From: CAYYJR01 sp964472305
Lineage (GTDB): Bacteria > Armatimonadota > Hebobacteria > CAIYQO01
DNA: 64,000 nt
Direction of reading: 5' to 3'
Assembly: GCA_964472305.1 (NCBI GenBank)
Contig: CAYYJR010000005.1
Coordinates: 1-64,000, forward strand
Made by a program: the position numbers and the translations under genes
In this document: positions 50,069 through 60,277 of the stretch, one piece after another
Numbering within the stretch: position 1 is the first letter of the stretch
How the letters are laid out: every line of letters begins with the position of its first letter
Notes under the pieces: model-generated
Database searches by the model: none
What the model was told of the DNA's origin: nothing
Seen by the model: only the letters and a program-made list of their open reading frames with translations

Positions 50069-51451
50069 CTACCCATACACGGACAGCCGGCGCAGCACCG
50101 GGCAGGCGCGGGAGTGCAGAATACGCACGCGGAGCTTGCCGGTGGTCATTGGCGGCAGGGTGAGTAGTTTGCGGGCGCCGATGGTGGTGCCGCGGGCCAA
50201 TTCCAGCCATTGCGACTCACAGGCGCCGTCAACGGCGAAGGCTTCGATACGCTGCCCGAGTTCGATGAATTCATCGATGCGCAGGTGGTGGATGCGCCGT
50301 TTCTCGCCGAGATCGACGATCAGCATGGCCGCACGCACATCATCATCCGCCGCCCAGTAGGTAGCCGGATCGCCATCCGTCAGGTGGGAGGCCGCGAATG
50401 CCGAATCATTGCCGCGGGTGTTGTCGGCTTCCACTGCTTTGCCGCTGGCGACATCGTCGGCAAACAGTGCGTTCAGCACGGCACGAAATTCCCGCAGGCG
50501 ACTGACATCACGCGCGGGAATCAATCCTTCGCGGTCGGGCGGCAGGTTTAGATTCAGGCAGGCGCCGTTGCCCACGCTGGAGAGATAGATCGCCAGCAAC
50601 TCATCCAGCGCATGGGGAGACTCGGCGTCATGATAGAACCAGCCGCGACGCAGCGACACATCCACTTCCGCCGGCCGCCAGCAGGAGCCATCCGGCTCAC
50701 CCCAACCCAGCCGGTTCGGATCGTCCACCTCCCCGGCAGACATCCCTTCGGGATTGATCGTATGCCAGCAGGTGGCGGAGGCGCGACCGGACTCATTGCC
50801 CACCCAGCGCACGTCGGGCCCGGCATCGCTGAACATCACCGCATCGGGTTGCAGGCGGCGCACCGTGTCAAACAGGCGAGGGAACTGGTAGTAGGTTTTT
50901 CGATCGATGCCGCGCGTCTCACGCGCGCCGCCGTAATACCCGTCTCCTCCGTTGGCGCCGTCGAACCACACCTCGAACAGTTCACCGGGATAACGTGACA
51001 GCAATTCTTCAAGTTGATAGTGGAAATACTGCACATACTCCGGCTGACCATACGCCGCATGGTTGCGATCCCACGGCGAAAGGTAGATGCCCATTTTCAA
51101 ACCGTAAGCGCGGCAGGCGTCATAAAGCTCTTGCACCACGTCGCCGTTGCCGTTTCTCCAGGGTGAGTTCTTTACGCTGTGTTCGGTATAACGGCTGGGC
51201 CACAGGCAAAAGCCGTCGTGGTGCTTGGCGGTGAGAATCAATCCGGTCAGTCCCGTCTCCTTGGCGACGCGCGCCCATTGGCGCGTGTCCAGTGCGGTCG
51301 GATTGAAAACTTGCGGGCTTTCGTCGCCATACCCCCACTCGCGGTCAGTGAAGGTGTTGACAGTGAAATGAACAAACCCATACATCTCCATGGCATGCCA
51401 GGCTAATTGGCGGGATGCGGGCAGTGCGCCGTGCGGTGCCGGTGCATTCAT
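50069..51451 (-). CDS. alpha-L-fucosidase (GH29)
   Basis: 460 residues, ATG 7 nt after AGGAG. GH29 hallmarks: M-Y-G-F-V-H-F-T-V-N-T-F, T-A-K-H-H-D-G-F-C-L-W and the nucleophile D164 in L-F-E-V-W-F-D-G-A-N. After the barrel (to about 345) a C-terminal galactose-binding (F5/8-type) domain begins L-T-D-G-D-P-A-T-Y-W. No signal peptide, so it should act on imported fucosides. Divergent from the DegT gene. Confidence 0.94.
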   Translation of the reverse strand: MNAPAPHGALPASRQLAWHAMEMYGFVHFTVNTFTDREWGYGDESPQVFNPTALDTRQWARVAKETGLTGLILTAKHHDGFCLWPSRYTEHSVKNSPWRNGNGDVVQELYDACRAYGLKMGIYLSPWDRNHAAYGQPEYVQYFHYQLEELLSRYPGELFEVWFDGANGGDGYYGGARETRGIDRKTYYQFPRLFDTVRRLQPDAVMFSDAGPDVRWVGNESGRASATCWHTINPEGMSAGEVDDPNRLGWGEPDGSCWRPAEVDVSLRRGWFYHDAESPHALDELLAIYLSSVGNGACLNLNLPPDREGLIPARDVSRLREFRAVLNALFADDVASGKAVEADNTRGNDSAFAASHLTDGDPATYWAADDDVRAAMLIVDLGEKRRIHHLRIDEFIELGQRIEAFAVDGACESQWLELARGTTIGARKLLTLPPMTTGKLRVRILHSRACPVLRRLSVYG

Positions 51452-51669
51452 CGTAATACTCCTCTGTGGAAAGACTATGTCAGGGTATGCGCTTGTTCGC
51501 TGATTCTCCGAACGTGGGTTGATTCCTCGCACTGACGGCATATTTCTCACCCGAGAACACCCATTGCGCCATCAGATGATCTACGGTACTCTGGTATCGG
51601 GTATTAGATCGCCGGGGACAGTTCCCATGTGCATGCTGTATGCGATGGAACCTGCGGAGGACCTTTACG

Positions 51670-52986
51670 ATGAGTGAATTGGCGGTGTTTGGCGGACCGA
51701 AAGCGATTACCCGCGACACGGGCGATGTGTTTGCCTGGCCGATTGTGACGAAAGAAGATGAAGATGCCGTGCTCGAGGTACTGCGGCGGGGCGCGATGAG
51801 CGGCTCGGACGTGACAAGGCAGTTCGAACGTGAATTCGCCGACTGGATGGGCTGCGACTACGCCATCGGATATTGCAACGGCACCGCCAGCCTGCTTGGC
51901 GCCATGTGGGCGTGCGGACTGGGCGCGGGTGACGAATTGATCTGTCCGAGCATGACCTACTGGGCCAGTTGCACCGCCGCCCTCACGCTGGGCGCCGCCG
52001 TCAACTTCGCCGACATTGCGTGCGACTCGCTGTGCATCGATCCGCACGACATCGAGCATCGTATCGGACCGCGCACCAAAGCCATTGTCGTGGTGCACTA
52101 CGCCGGCCATCCCTGTGATATGGACCCGATCATGGCCATCGCGCGCAGACATGGCGTGAAGGTGATCGAGGACGTGTCCCACGCGCATGGTTCGCTCTAT
52201 AAAGGCCGCAAAGTCGGCACTTTCGGCGATGTAGCCGCCATGAGCATGATGGCCGGCAAGAGCTTCGCCATCGGAGAAGCCGGCATGTTGGTGACCAACG
52301 ACAAGACGATTTTGGAACGCTGCATTGCCTACGGATTCTACGAGCGCACCGGCGTCAGCTCCCGGTATAATGACTCCGATGTGCAGGTGAGCGACCCTGA
52401 CTTGCTGGCATACGCCGGCGTCCCGCTGGGCGGAGCCAAACACCGCCTGAACCAGACCTGCGCGGCGATGGGCCGCGTGCAGCTCAAATATTACGATCAG
52501 CGTGCCGCGGAGATTCAACGCGGCATGAATCGTTTCTGGGACCTGCTGGAAGGCGTGCCGGGCATTCGCGCGCATCGTCCGGCGAAGGATTCCGGCTCGA
52601 CCATGGGTGGCTGGTATACCGCGCGCGGTCTGTACCGCGCGGAAGAATTGGGTGGGTTGTCCTGCGCGAAGTTCTGTGATGCGGTCAGCGCGGAAGGCGT
52701 CAATTGCGTCCCGGGCGCCAACGCCTGCCTGCACCTGCACCCGATGTTCCACACCGCGGACATCTTCCGCATGGGGCAGGCCACGATGGTCGCCTTCGGT
52801 CAGCGCGACGTGCGTCAGGGCCCGGGCACGCTGCCGGTAGCAGAGAGCATCACCAACATCGCCTTCACCGTGCCCTGGTTCAAGCATGATTACCCCGAGA
52901 TCATCGAGGAATATGCCAACGCCTACCGCAAAGTGGTCGAGCATGCGGACGAGTTGTTGCACCACGAGAAGGCGTGTGTCGCTTGA
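51670..52986 (+). CDS. DegT/DnrJ/EryC1-family aminotransferase
   Basis: 438 residues, ATG 9 nt after GGAGG. PLP lysine K197 in M-M-A-G-K-S-F-A-I-G-E-A-G-M; C-N-G-T-A-S-L and E-D-V-S-H-A-H-G are family motifs. Members aminate keto-sugars or keto-inositols. Here it stands opposite an epimerase/dehydrogenase cluster, so a role in a sugar or inositol pathway is likely but the substrate is unknown. Confidence 0.92.
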   Translation: MSELAVFGGPKAITRDTGDVFAWPIVTKEDEDAVLEVLRRGAMSGSDVTRQFEREFADWMGCDYAIGYCNGTASLLGAMWACGLGAGDELICPSMTYWASCTAALTLGAAVNFADIACDSLCIDPHDIEHRIGPRTKAIVVVHYAGHPCDMDPIMAIARRHGVKVIEDVSHAHGSLYKGRKVGTFGDVAAMSMMAGKSFAIGEAGMLVTNDKTILERCIAYGFYERTGVSSRYNDSDVQVSDPDLLAYAGVPLGGAKHRLNQTCAAMGRVQLKYYDQRAAEIQRGMNRFWDLLEGVPGIRAHRPAKDSGSTMGGWYTARGLYRAEELGGLSCAKFCDAVSAEGVNCVPGANACLHLHPMFHTADIFRMGQATMVAFGQRDVRQGPGTLPVAESITNIAFTVPWFKHDYPEIIEEYANAYRKVVEHADELLHHEKACVA

Positions 52987-53056
52987 ACTGACGCTGCCAG
53001 TCTCTGCCGTACCACACAACCACGGGAACTCCCGCCTGAGAAAAACGATGCACAAC

Positions 53057-53091
53057 GGCGTGGGGGACGGAAACAATTTCGCCCCCACGCC
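53057..53091. terminator. hairpin between convergent genes
   Basis: 10-bp perfect stem (53057-53066 with 53082-53091), 15-nt loop, between the DegT stop and the epimerase stop. No U tract either side. Confidence 0.45.
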
Positions 53092-53117
53092 GGTAGCGCT
53101 TACGTTCTGGTCTGCGT

Positions 53118-54149
53118 TCAGTATTTGCCGTCTTGCGTTTCGAAGTGAGTGGGCTTGCCCAGGTTCTCACCGCCTTGCATCACCCAACTGGCGATCCACT
53201 TGATCATGGTGTCGACGGAAACCTGCGGCTGGCCAAACAACTCGACCATCTTCGCGGCGTTGTTCAGGTAGGCGATGCCGTTGGGCTGGCCTTTGAGTTG
53301 CACCGGCTTGCCCATCAACTTGCCGAACTGCCGTGCGGTTTCGTCGATGCGGATGATCTCCGAACCGGTCACGTTCAGGATCGCCGCCGGGCTGGCGGCC
53401 AGGTTGAAGCACTGCAGCACGATATTGCTGCAATCACCCTGCCAGATGACGTTGGCATAGTTGGTCGTGATGTCCACCGGTTCGCCCGACCAGACTTTGC
53501 TGGCGACATCCCACAGCACGCCATAACGCAAGTCAATGGCGTAGTTCAGGCGGAAATGCACCACCTTCTCGCCCTTCTCTTCCGAGTAGTAATCGAACAT
53601 GCGCTCGCGCCCGAGGCAGGACTGCGCGTATTCGCCTACCGGCTCGGGCGGCACGGCTTCAGTGGCGCCACCGGTGCTCTCGTGCAGCAGCGGGTAAACG
53701 CAGCCGGTGGAAAACGCGACGATGCGTGAATTGAGAAACGCGCGCGCCGCGTGGTAAGGCACGATCACGTTGGTGGACCAGGTCAAGTATTCCTGCCCGG
53801 TGGAACCGAATTTTCGACCGATCATGTAGACGATATTCTTGACTTGCGGCAGGGCGGCAACCGCATCCAGGTTCATCATGTCGCACGTAAAAGTTTTAAT
53901 GCCGAGGGCTTCCAGTTTGGGCATGGGGAACAGATCGACGGCGTAGATGTCTTTCTTCACCCCGGCAGCGGCGATGGCGCGCTGCGCCATCATGGCGATG
54001 GTCGGTCCGACCTTGCCGCCGGCGCCCAGAATCATAATATCGCCGTCGAGGGTTTTCATCGACTCGATCAGCGCGGGGTAAGGACGGCTCAACAGCTCGT
54101 CGAGTTCCTCAACGGTCTTTACGACCTCCGGCAGCATTGTGGTTGTCAT
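53118..54149 (-). CDS. NAD(P)-dependent epimerase/dehydratase-like protein
   Basis: 343 residues, AAGGAG 9 nt before ATG. Rossmann motif I-M-I-L-G-A-G-G-K-V-G-P-T (residues 39-51) and a V-A-F-S-T-G-C-V-Y strand are SDR extended-family features; the usual YxxxK is not obvious (Y-A-Q-S-C-L-G-R-E-R-M occupies the place), so catalysis may differ. Last gene of the minus-strand catabolic cluster, 64 bp after the Gfo/Idh gene. Confidence 0.85.
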   Translation of the reverse strand: MTTTMLPEVVKTVEELDELLSRPYPALIESMKTLDGDIMILGAGGKVGPTIAMMAQRAIAAAGVKKDIYAVDLFPMPKLEALGIKTFTCDMMNLDAVAALPQVKNIVYMIGRKFGSTGQEYLTWSTNVIVPYHAARAFLNSRIVAFSTGCVYPLLHESTGGATEAVPPEPVGEYAQSCLGRERMFDYYSEEKGEKVVHFRLNYAIDLRYGVLWDVASKVWSGEPVDITTNYANVIWQGDCSNIVLQCFNLAASPAAILNVTGSEIIRIDETARQFGKLMGKPVQLKGQPNGIAYLNNAAKMVELFGQPQVSVDTMIKWIASWVMQGGENLGKPTHFETQDGKY

Positions 54150-54213
54150 GGTCAGTTCTCCTTCGTAATGATCGTGATGGCTGTGAAGAAACAGCGGCGC
54201 ACGGCGGGCGCTC

Positions 54214-55305
54214 TTACGAAACGCCGGCGTTGTCGGTCTCCCAGATTTCGTCCTCGTTCAGCACCGGCAACGTGACGGCGGCGTCGAGTTTCGCGGATTT
54301 ATACATCGCCAGCGCCCACTCCAGCGTCGGGCGCACGCTCATCAACGGAATTACCGGCTCGCGATTCTCCTGGATGGCGTCCACCATGTCTTCGATCACT
54401 ATCTTGTGGTCGAGGAAGCCGAAGTCGGCGGGTCCGCCGGCGCCGGTGGCCTGCGCCGCGTTGCCAAGGTTGCGAATCGCTTCGTCTTCCGGGTGCTCGT
54501 CCTTAAACTTCCAGGTGGTCATTCGCTCGCCGGTCATGATTGCGGTGCCGTTTTCGCCGTTCACCTCGATGCGCACGTCGGTGCCGGGCCAGAGACCGGT
54601 GGAGGCTTCCACCACGCCATGTGCGCCGTTGGCATAGTTCACCAGCGCGACCAGCGTGTCTTCCAACTCGACTTTCGGGTGCGTCAGGTTGTGCATGCGC
54701 GCGTATACGTCCTGCACCGGACCCATCAAGTATTGCAGCAGATCGATGTAATGGAAGGCGTGCTGGATGGTAACTCCGGCGCCGGAGCGGCGCGAACTGC
54801 GCCAGGCGTCCATGAAGTAATATTCTTCCGAGCGATACCACTTCATGTAAGCGTCGGCATGCAGCACACGTCCGAAACGCCCCTCGGCCAAGGCCGTTTT
54901 CATTGCCTGAATGGGCTTGCGGATACGGCACTGCACGCACACGCCGATCTTCACCCCGGCGGCGCGACAGGCGGCGTCCATCGCATCCACTTCGCCCAGC
55001 GACATCGCCGGCGGCTTCTCCACCAGGATGTGCTTGCCCGCGCGGGCGGCCTTCACCACCGCGTCGTAATGCAGGTGGTTCGGCGTGAGCACGTTTATGA
55101 CCTGAATCTCCGGGTTCGCCAGCATGTCTTCCAGGCTGGTGTAACCCAGGCAGCCGTATTCGCCGGTGAATTTTGCCAGCCGTTCGGCGTTCACGTCAAC
55201 GACCGCGACCAGCTTGCCTTTGGCGGATGCCTGCAAGGCTTTGGCATGGAAAGGGCCGATGAGGCCCGCACCCAGCAGGCCGAATCCGATACGCGTATCC
55301 GTCAT
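54214..55305 (-). CDS. Gfo/Idh/MocA-family oxidoreductase (1)
   Basis: 363 residues. N-terminal NAD(P) fold G-L-L-G-A-G-L-I-G-P-F-H-A, then L-T-P-N-H-L-H-Y-D-A-V and the catalytic-type E-K-P-P-A-M (Lys in EKP). Family members oxidise sugars or inositols. 11 bp after the alcohol dehydrogenase. Substrate unknown. Confidence 0.92.
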   Translation of the reverse strand: MTDTRIGFGLLGAGLIGPFHAKALQASAKGKLVAVVDVNAERLAKFTGEYGCLGYTSLEDMLANPEIQVINVLTPNHLHYDAVVKAARAGKHILVEKPPAMSLGEVDAMDAACRAAGVKIGVCVQCRIRKPIQAMKTALAEGRFGRVLHADAYMKWYRSEEYYFMDAWRSSRRSGAGVTIQHAFHYIDLLQYLMGPVQDVYARMHNLTHPKVELEDTLVALVNYANGAHGVVEASTGLWPGTDVRIEVNGENGTAIMTGERMTTWKFKDEHPEDEAIRNLGNAAQATGAGGPADFGFLDHKIVIEDMVDAIQENREPVIPLMSVRPTLEWALAMYKSAKLDAAVTLPVLNEDEIWETDNAGVS

Positions 55306-55316
55306 AGTCGTTCACC

Positions 55317-56372
55317 TCACGATGGAATGAGCAATACTTTCAGAGCGCGTTGCGCCTCGATCTCCGCGAATGCCTGCTGCCAATCGGCCAGCGGCATGGT
55401 GTGGGAGATCACTTCGCCAGCCGGAATTTTCCCGGTCGCGATCAGGTCGATGGTCCGGTTCCAGCTCGTGTAGCTGGTAGACATGCAGAACGTGAGATCG
55501 ACCACCTTCGTCGCGGCCTTGTCCCACGGGAAGCTGATCGATTCTTTCCCGGTGAGGCCGATGGCGCAGATGCGGCCTTTTTTTCGCACCAGGTCAACGG
55601 TGGAGGCGATTGCCGGCGCGGCGCCGCTGCATTCGATCACCAGGTCGGCGCCGATGCCGCCGGTGAGCCCGCGCACCACCTCCGCCGGATTGGAATTTGC
55701 CACGTTCAGTACTGTCTCAAAGCCCAGTTCGCGCGCCTTTTGCAGTCGGATTGCCTCATCGGCCGGGGCGCCGATAATCACGATGTGGCGCGCGCCGCCC
55801 GCACGGGCCGTGAGGGCCGCCAGCAAGCCGATGGGGCCGGGACCAAGCACGACCACGAAGTCGCCGGCGTCGATTTTCGCCCGCTCGATGACGTCGTGCA
55901 CGGTGTTGGCGGTTGGCTCGCACACCGCCGCCACTTCGTAGCTCATGCTGTCGGGAATACGGTGCAGCAGTTTCTCCGGCATCTTCAGGTATTTGGTGAA
56001 CGCGCCGTGGATGCCCCAGCCCGGCGAGCGTTTCGTCGGACAAATCTGGATATTGCCGGTGCGGCACAGGTAGCAATGACCGCAGGCCTGGGTGTGCGGT
56101 TCGCCGACCACGCGCTCGCCCAGCGCGAAGTGCTGCACTTCCGGTCCGAGTTCCACGATTTGACCGGAGAATTCGTGGCCGAGCACGACCGGAGGCCAGT
56201 AGGGGAATTCATCGTGCAATACGTGCACGTCGGTGCCGCAAATCCCGCACGCCTTCACTTCGATCAGCACTTCACCGGGGCCGGGTCGCGGCACCTCGAC
56301 GTCTTGCAGTTCGAGAAAGCCGACGCCTTTTTGCGTCTTGACCAGGGCTTGCATCGTTGTGACGGTTGTCAT
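55317..56372 (-). CDS. zinc-dependent alcohol/sugar dehydrogenase (MDR family)
   Basis: 351 residues. Catalytic zinc site G-I-C-G-T-D and G-H-E-F-S-G; structural zinc cysteines C-G-H-C-Y-L-C and a fourth Cys in N-I-Q-I-C; Rossmann V-V-V-L-G-P-G-P-I-G-L-L. Resembles sorbitol/threonine/idonate dehydrogenases. Its ATG overlaps the kinase stop (ATGA). Confidence 0.94.
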   Translation of the reverse strand: MTTVTTMQALVKTQKGVGFLELQDVEVPRPGPGEVLIEVKACGICGTDVHVLHDEFPYWPPVVLGHEFSGQIVELGPEVQHFALGERVVGEPHTQACGHCYLCRTGNIQICPTKRSPGWGIHGAFTKYLKMPEKLLHRIPDSMSYEVAAVCEPTANTVHDVIERAKIDAGDFVVVLGPGPIGLLAALTARAGGARHIVIIGAPADEAIRLQKARELGFETVLNVANSNPAEVVRGLTGGIGADLVIECSGAAPAIASTVDLVRKKGRICAIGLTGKESISFPWDKAATKVVDLTFCMSTSYTSWNRTIDLIATGKIPAGEVISHTMPLADWQQAFAEIEAQRALKVLLIPS

Positions 56373-57466
56373 CGGTTCACCCTGCCGGACGCCTGTCCGG
56401 CCATCAGTCCTTCCACCTCGGCGCGGGTGGCGTAGTTCATGTCACCCAGGATGGAATGTTTGAGACAGGAAGCCGCCACCGCATAGCGGATAGCAGAAGC
56501 CGCGTCGCTCAGGCCATCGGTGATGAGGGCGAAAATCAGCCCAGCGGCAAAAGAATCGCCGCCGCCGACGCGGTCCACGATGGCGCGAATCTCATACGGT
56601 GCATACTCGCCGTCGGCATCCAGCGGTGCGAAATACGCGATCTTCGTCGCGGCGTCATACAGCATGCCGCCCCAATTGTTGTGGGTGGCGGAGTAGCTCT
56701 CCCGCAGGGTGATGGCCACCTTGCGCACGTTGGGGAACTGGGCAGCCACCTGCGCGGCTACGTCCTGATAGGCGAGAATATTCAACTGACCCGACTCCAC
56801 ATCGGTGCCTTCCGCCTTGATACTCAATACCTGTTCGGCGTCCTCTTCGTTGGCGATCACCACGTCCACGAAGGGCATCACGGCGCGCATCGTCTCTTCC
56901 GCCAGCGCGCGCGGTTTGGTGCCGGGGCGCCAGTTCCACAGCTTTTTACGAAAGTTGAGGTCGCAAGAAACCTGCAAGCCCGCCGCCTTTGCCGCCTGCG
57001 CGGCAACCAGGGTTGCCTGCGCAGTGTTCTCGCTCAATGCGGGAGTGATGCCGGTGACGTGGAACCACCCGGCGCCGCCGAAGATGGCCGACCAGTCGTA
57101 GGCGTCGGGTGGGGTGAGCATCACCGAGGAATGATCACGGTCGTACACCACGTTGCTGGCCCGCTGGTTGGCGCCTGACTCCAGATAATAGAGTCCCAGT
57201 CGCCCGGCGGAGGTGCGTACGATTTTCGTGGTGTTCACGCCCAATCCGCGCAACGCCATCACGCAGGCGTCGCCGATGGGATTCTTCGGCAGCGCGGTGA
57301 CGAACGAGGCCTCCGCGCCAAAAAGCGCCAGCGACGCGGCGACGTTGGCCTCGCCCCCACCGAAGGTGAAGTCCATCGTGCCGGGCAGCGCCTGGGTGAA
57401 ACGTAAAAATCCCGGCGGCGCAATACGCCCCATAATCTCGCCGAAAGTAACAACCGCTACGCTCAT
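56369..57466 (-). CDS. PfkB-family sugar kinase, KdgK-like
   Basis: 365 residues, ATG 7 nt after GGAGG. T-F-G-E-I-M-G-R-I-A-P-P-G-F, F-G-G-G-E-A-N-V-A-A-S-L and the PfkB catalytic G-G-G-D-S-F-A-A-G are present; the layout Y-L-E-S-G-A-N-Q-R-A-S-N resembles 2-keto-3-deoxygluconate kinases. It would phosphorylate a keto-deoxy sugar acid or related compound from the cluster. Confidence 0.93.
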   Translation of the reverse strand: MSVAVVTFGEIMGRIAPPGFLRFTQALPGTMDFTFGGGEANVAASLALFGAEASFVTALPKNPIGDACVMALRGLGVNTTKIVRTSAGRLGLYYLESGANQRASNVVYDRDHSSVMLTPPDAYDWSAIFGGAGWFHVTGITPALSENTAQATLVAAQAAKAAGLQVSCDLNFRKKLWNWRPGTKPRALAEETMRAVMPFVDVVIANEEDAEQVLSIKAEGTDVESGQLNILAYQDVAAQVAAQFPNVRKVAITLRESYSATHNNWGGMLYDAATKIAYFAPLDADGEYAPYEIRAIVDRVGGGDSFAAGLIFALITDGLSDAASAIRYAVAASCLKHSILGDMNYATRAEVEGLMAGQASGRVNR

Positions 57467-57618
57467 CGTATTTCCTCCCGGATATGCGGTCACAGGCAGC
57501 GATCAGCCGATCTGCCGCGTCCCGGCGATCAACCGCCGGGTTACAGGTGAACACCGGATGCATCCGGCTTATCCAGCAATGATAATCCCTGGGAACGCAC
57601 TCGCCGCTGCGACGCCGG

Positions 57619-58863
57619 TCACGCGCACCATCGTCCCATGAACCGCACCAGGATGGCGGCGGCGGCGGCGATGTCATCCATGTGAATCTGCTCTTCGTTG
57701 GAATGCGCGAAACGCAGGCTGCCGGGTCCGAAAACCACGGTGGGAATCCCGAGCTGGTTATTGTAAAACCAGGAATCGCACGACGCGGTCATGCCCGCCA
57801 CCTCGCCGGCGGCGCCGGCTTCGCGGCAGCAATCCTGCAACCCGGTGACCAGCGGATGCGCGATATCGAGTACGTGGGCATCATGGCGATACATAAACTC
57901 GAGCGCGAAATGCTCGCGCAGCCAGTCGTCGCCGCTGTCGATGATCGCCTGCCGCATCTCCGCCATCACTTCGTAGCGCGTTTTATTCGGCAACAATCCG
58001 AGCACGCCTTCGATAACCGCGCGGCTGGGCGCGGTGGCCGGCCAATCGCCGGCGGTCAGCTTGCCGAAGGTGATGGGCATCGGATTGGGATACGGATCGA
58101 ACAGCGGGAAACCGCGCGAGACAGCGAGCAGGTTATCATGATACTGTTCCAGCAGTTGCGTCACCGTGATCGCCATTTTCAACGCGCTCACCGTGTCGCC
58201 GGCACGGCCGCTATGGCCGGGCTTGCCGGTGCAGGTGACGCGAAACCACACCGCGCCGCGTACCGAAGAGAAAATGCGCAGGTCAGTCGGCTCCATCACG
58301 ATGCAGGCATCCGCCGTTTCGCCATGGCGGGTCATTGCCAGCGTACCGTTGCCGCCCACCTCTTCTTCGACCACGAAATGCGCGATCACGTCACCCGGCA
58401 GCGTGCTTCCCAGCCGCTTCAGTGCCGCGAGCGCCATAAACAGCGCGGCGACCTGTCCCTTGGCGTCGCACGCTCCGCGCCCACGGACCAGGCCATCTTC
58501 CATGCTCGGATCCCACGGCGCCTGCTGTCCCTGCGAAGGCGGCACCACGTCGAGATGGGTGTTGAACAGCAGCGAGCGCCCGCTGCTCGCGCCCGGCACG
58601 CGCACGCGGACGTTGCAGCGCCCTTCGTAATCGATGTCGGGCACCGGGTCGGCGTAATCCTCGTCCTCGCGCAACGCATCGGAGAGCGGCACGCGCGATA
58701 CCTCGCCCAGCGCGGCAAAGCGCGCGGCTACGCACGCCATCGCCTCCGCCTCCTTCCCCGGCGTCGAGGGGAAGCGGATAAGATCGCAGAGGAAACCCTC
58801 CGTCTCGCCGCGCACGGCGTCGACGGCGGAACGGATATCGCCGAGAGAGCGTGTAAATGCCAT
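57619..58863 (-). CDS. M20-family metallopeptidase/deacylase (ArgE/DapE type)
   Basis: 414 residues. Metal ligands in N-T-H-L-D-V-V-P, A-C-D-A-K-G-Q and V-V-E-E-E-V-G-G-N-G, plus H in F-A-H-S-N-E-E. Members remove acyl groups from amino acids or succinyl-amino compounds. In this cluster it could deacylate an N-acyl-amino sugar intermediate; inferred. Confidence 0.92.
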   Translation of the reverse strand: MAFTRSLGDIRSAVDAVRGETEGFLCDLIRFPSTPGKEAEAMACVAARFAALGEVSRVPLSDALREDEDYADPVPDIDYEGRCNVRVRVPGASSGRSLLFNTHLDVVPPSQGQQAPWDPSMEDGLVRGRGACDAKGQVAALFMALAALKRLGSTLPGDVIAHFVVEEEVGGNGTLAMTRHGETADACIVMEPTDLRIFSSVRGAVWFRVTCTGKPGHSGRAGDTVSALKMAITVTQLLEQYHDNLLAVSRGFPLFDPYPNPMPITFGKLTAGDWPATAPSRAVIEGVLGLLPNKTRYEVMAEMRQAIIDSGDDWLREHFALEFMYRHDAHVLDIAHPLVTGLQDCCREAGAAGEVAGMTASCDSWFYNNQLGIPTVVFGPGSLRFAHSNEEQIHMDDIAAAAAILVRFMGRWCA

Positions 58864-58919
58864 AATCCTGACCTAACACCGGATCGGTGCGCCCGTCACC
58901 GGGCGCACGCTGGATCGTA

Positions 58920-60245
58920 TTACAACTGTTTCAGCGCGGCGGCAAAGAGATCCAGGCTTTCGTGCGCTTCCGCTTCGGTGATCACCAGCGGTGGGGCGAC
59001 GCGGATGACGTTGCCGAACACGCCGACCGAGCCGACGAGAAGACCGTACTCGGCGGCGAGGTCGATCATTTTGTGCGTCAGGTCCGGCGCCGGCTCTTTT
59101 GTCTTTTTATCCTTCACCAGTTCGACGCCCATCACCAGCCCCATGCCGCGCACGTCGCCGATGTAGGAACTCGTCGCCATCATCTCCTGCAGGCGGGCTT
59201 TCATCAGCGCGCCCATGCGCAGGGCATTGTCCGCCAGTTTTTCACGTCGCATGATCTCGACGACCGCCGTCACGGCGGCGCTCGCTACCGGATTGCCACC
59301 CAGCGTGCTGCTCATCTCGCCGCGGTTCAGGCAGCCGATGGTCTCACCGCGCGCGGCGATGGCCGACACCGGCGCGCCGCTGCCGATGCCCTTGCCGATG
59401 CTGACCAGATCGGGCGTCAGGTTTTCCCACTCCATGGCGAAGAACTTGCCGGTGCGCCCGTAAGACGACTGTACTTCGTCGAGGGTGAAAACCATATCAT
59501 GTTCGCGCGCCCAGCGCTCCACCGCGGGCAACCAGCCAGTGGGCGGGAAGAGGAATCCGGCGGCGCCCTGGTACGGCTCGACAATCAGGCCGGCCAGGCT
59601 GCCGGTGCTGTTGGCGCGCACCGCATCGTCCAGAAATTCAAGGCACATCATGCCGCACGTTTCCTGGTTGGCGTGGAGCGGGCAGCGATAGCAATTGGGA
59701 AACGGCACGCGGATGGCACCGGGCAGCGTCGGCCCATACCCTTTTTTGGGCCCGGTCATGCCGCCGGCCGCCGCCGACGCGTAGGTGCGTCCGTGGAAAC
59801 CGCCGTGGAAGCTGACGATTTCGAACTTGCCGGTTTTCCGCTTCATGATGCGGATGCAGCCTTCCACCGCCTCGCTGCCGGTGCTCAGAAAGAAGCATTT
59901 ATCCAGATGCGGCGGAGTGACGGAAACCAGTTTTTCCGCGGCGAGCACGCGCGGTTCGTTGAGGCACTCATAATTGTTCAGCAGCTTCGCCGACGCGTCC
60001 TGCATGGCTTTCACCAGATCGGGATGGCAATGCCCGACGTTCGTCACCAGTACGCCGGAGGTCCAGTCGATGAAGGTGTTGCCGTCCACGTCGGTGACCA
60101 CCACGCCGCGTGCCTTGTCCCACACCAGCTTCGCCTGATAGCCGGTGCACTGCGCTTCCACCTTGGCCCAGCGGTCGAACAGTGCCTGGGACTTCGGACC
60201 GGGAATCTCGGTCTTCACGTTCGCTATCTTCGCGGTGGTATTCAT
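58920..60245 (-). CDS. class III aminotransferase
   Basis: 441 residues; ATG 6 nt after GGAG. G-N-T-F-I-D-W-T-S-G-V-L-V-T-N-V-G-H, S-T-G-S-E-A-V-E-G and the PLP lysine in S-I-G-K-G-I-G-S-G-A-P match GABA/ornithine-type aminotransferases. An internal Cys cluster C-Y-R-C-P-L ... C-G-M-M-C is frequent in one subgroup of this family. Substrate not predictable. Confidence 0.94.
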   Translation of the reverse strand: MNTTAKIANVKTEIPGPKSQALFDRWAKVEAQCTGYQAKLVWDKARGVVVTDVDGNTFIDWTSGVLVTNVGHCHPDLVKAMQDASAKLLNNYECLNEPRVLAAEKLVSVTPPHLDKCFFLSTGSEAVEGCIRIMKRKTGKFEIVSFHGGFHGRTYASAAAGGMTGPKKGYGPTLPGAIRVPFPNCYRCPLHANQETCGMMCLEFLDDAVRANSTGSLAGLIVEPYQGAAGFLFPPTGWLPAVERWAREHDMVFTLDEVQSSYGRTGKFFAMEWENLTPDLVSIGKGIGSGAPVSAIAARGETIGCLNRGEMSSTLGGNPVASAAVTAVVEIMRREKLADNALRMGALMKARLQEMMATSSYIGDVRGMGLVMGVELVKDKKTKEPAPDLTHKMIDLAAEYGLLVGSVGVFGNVIRVAPPLVITEAEAHESLDLFAAALKQL

Positions 60246-60277
60246 GGCATGCTCCTTCAGGACTTCGACGCTCGCAA

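Noticed and set aside
49755..50210. 151-codon minus-strand open frame
   Set aside because: Crosses the 18-bp-arm hairpin and the end of the fucosidase gene; no protein-like pattern or ribosome site.
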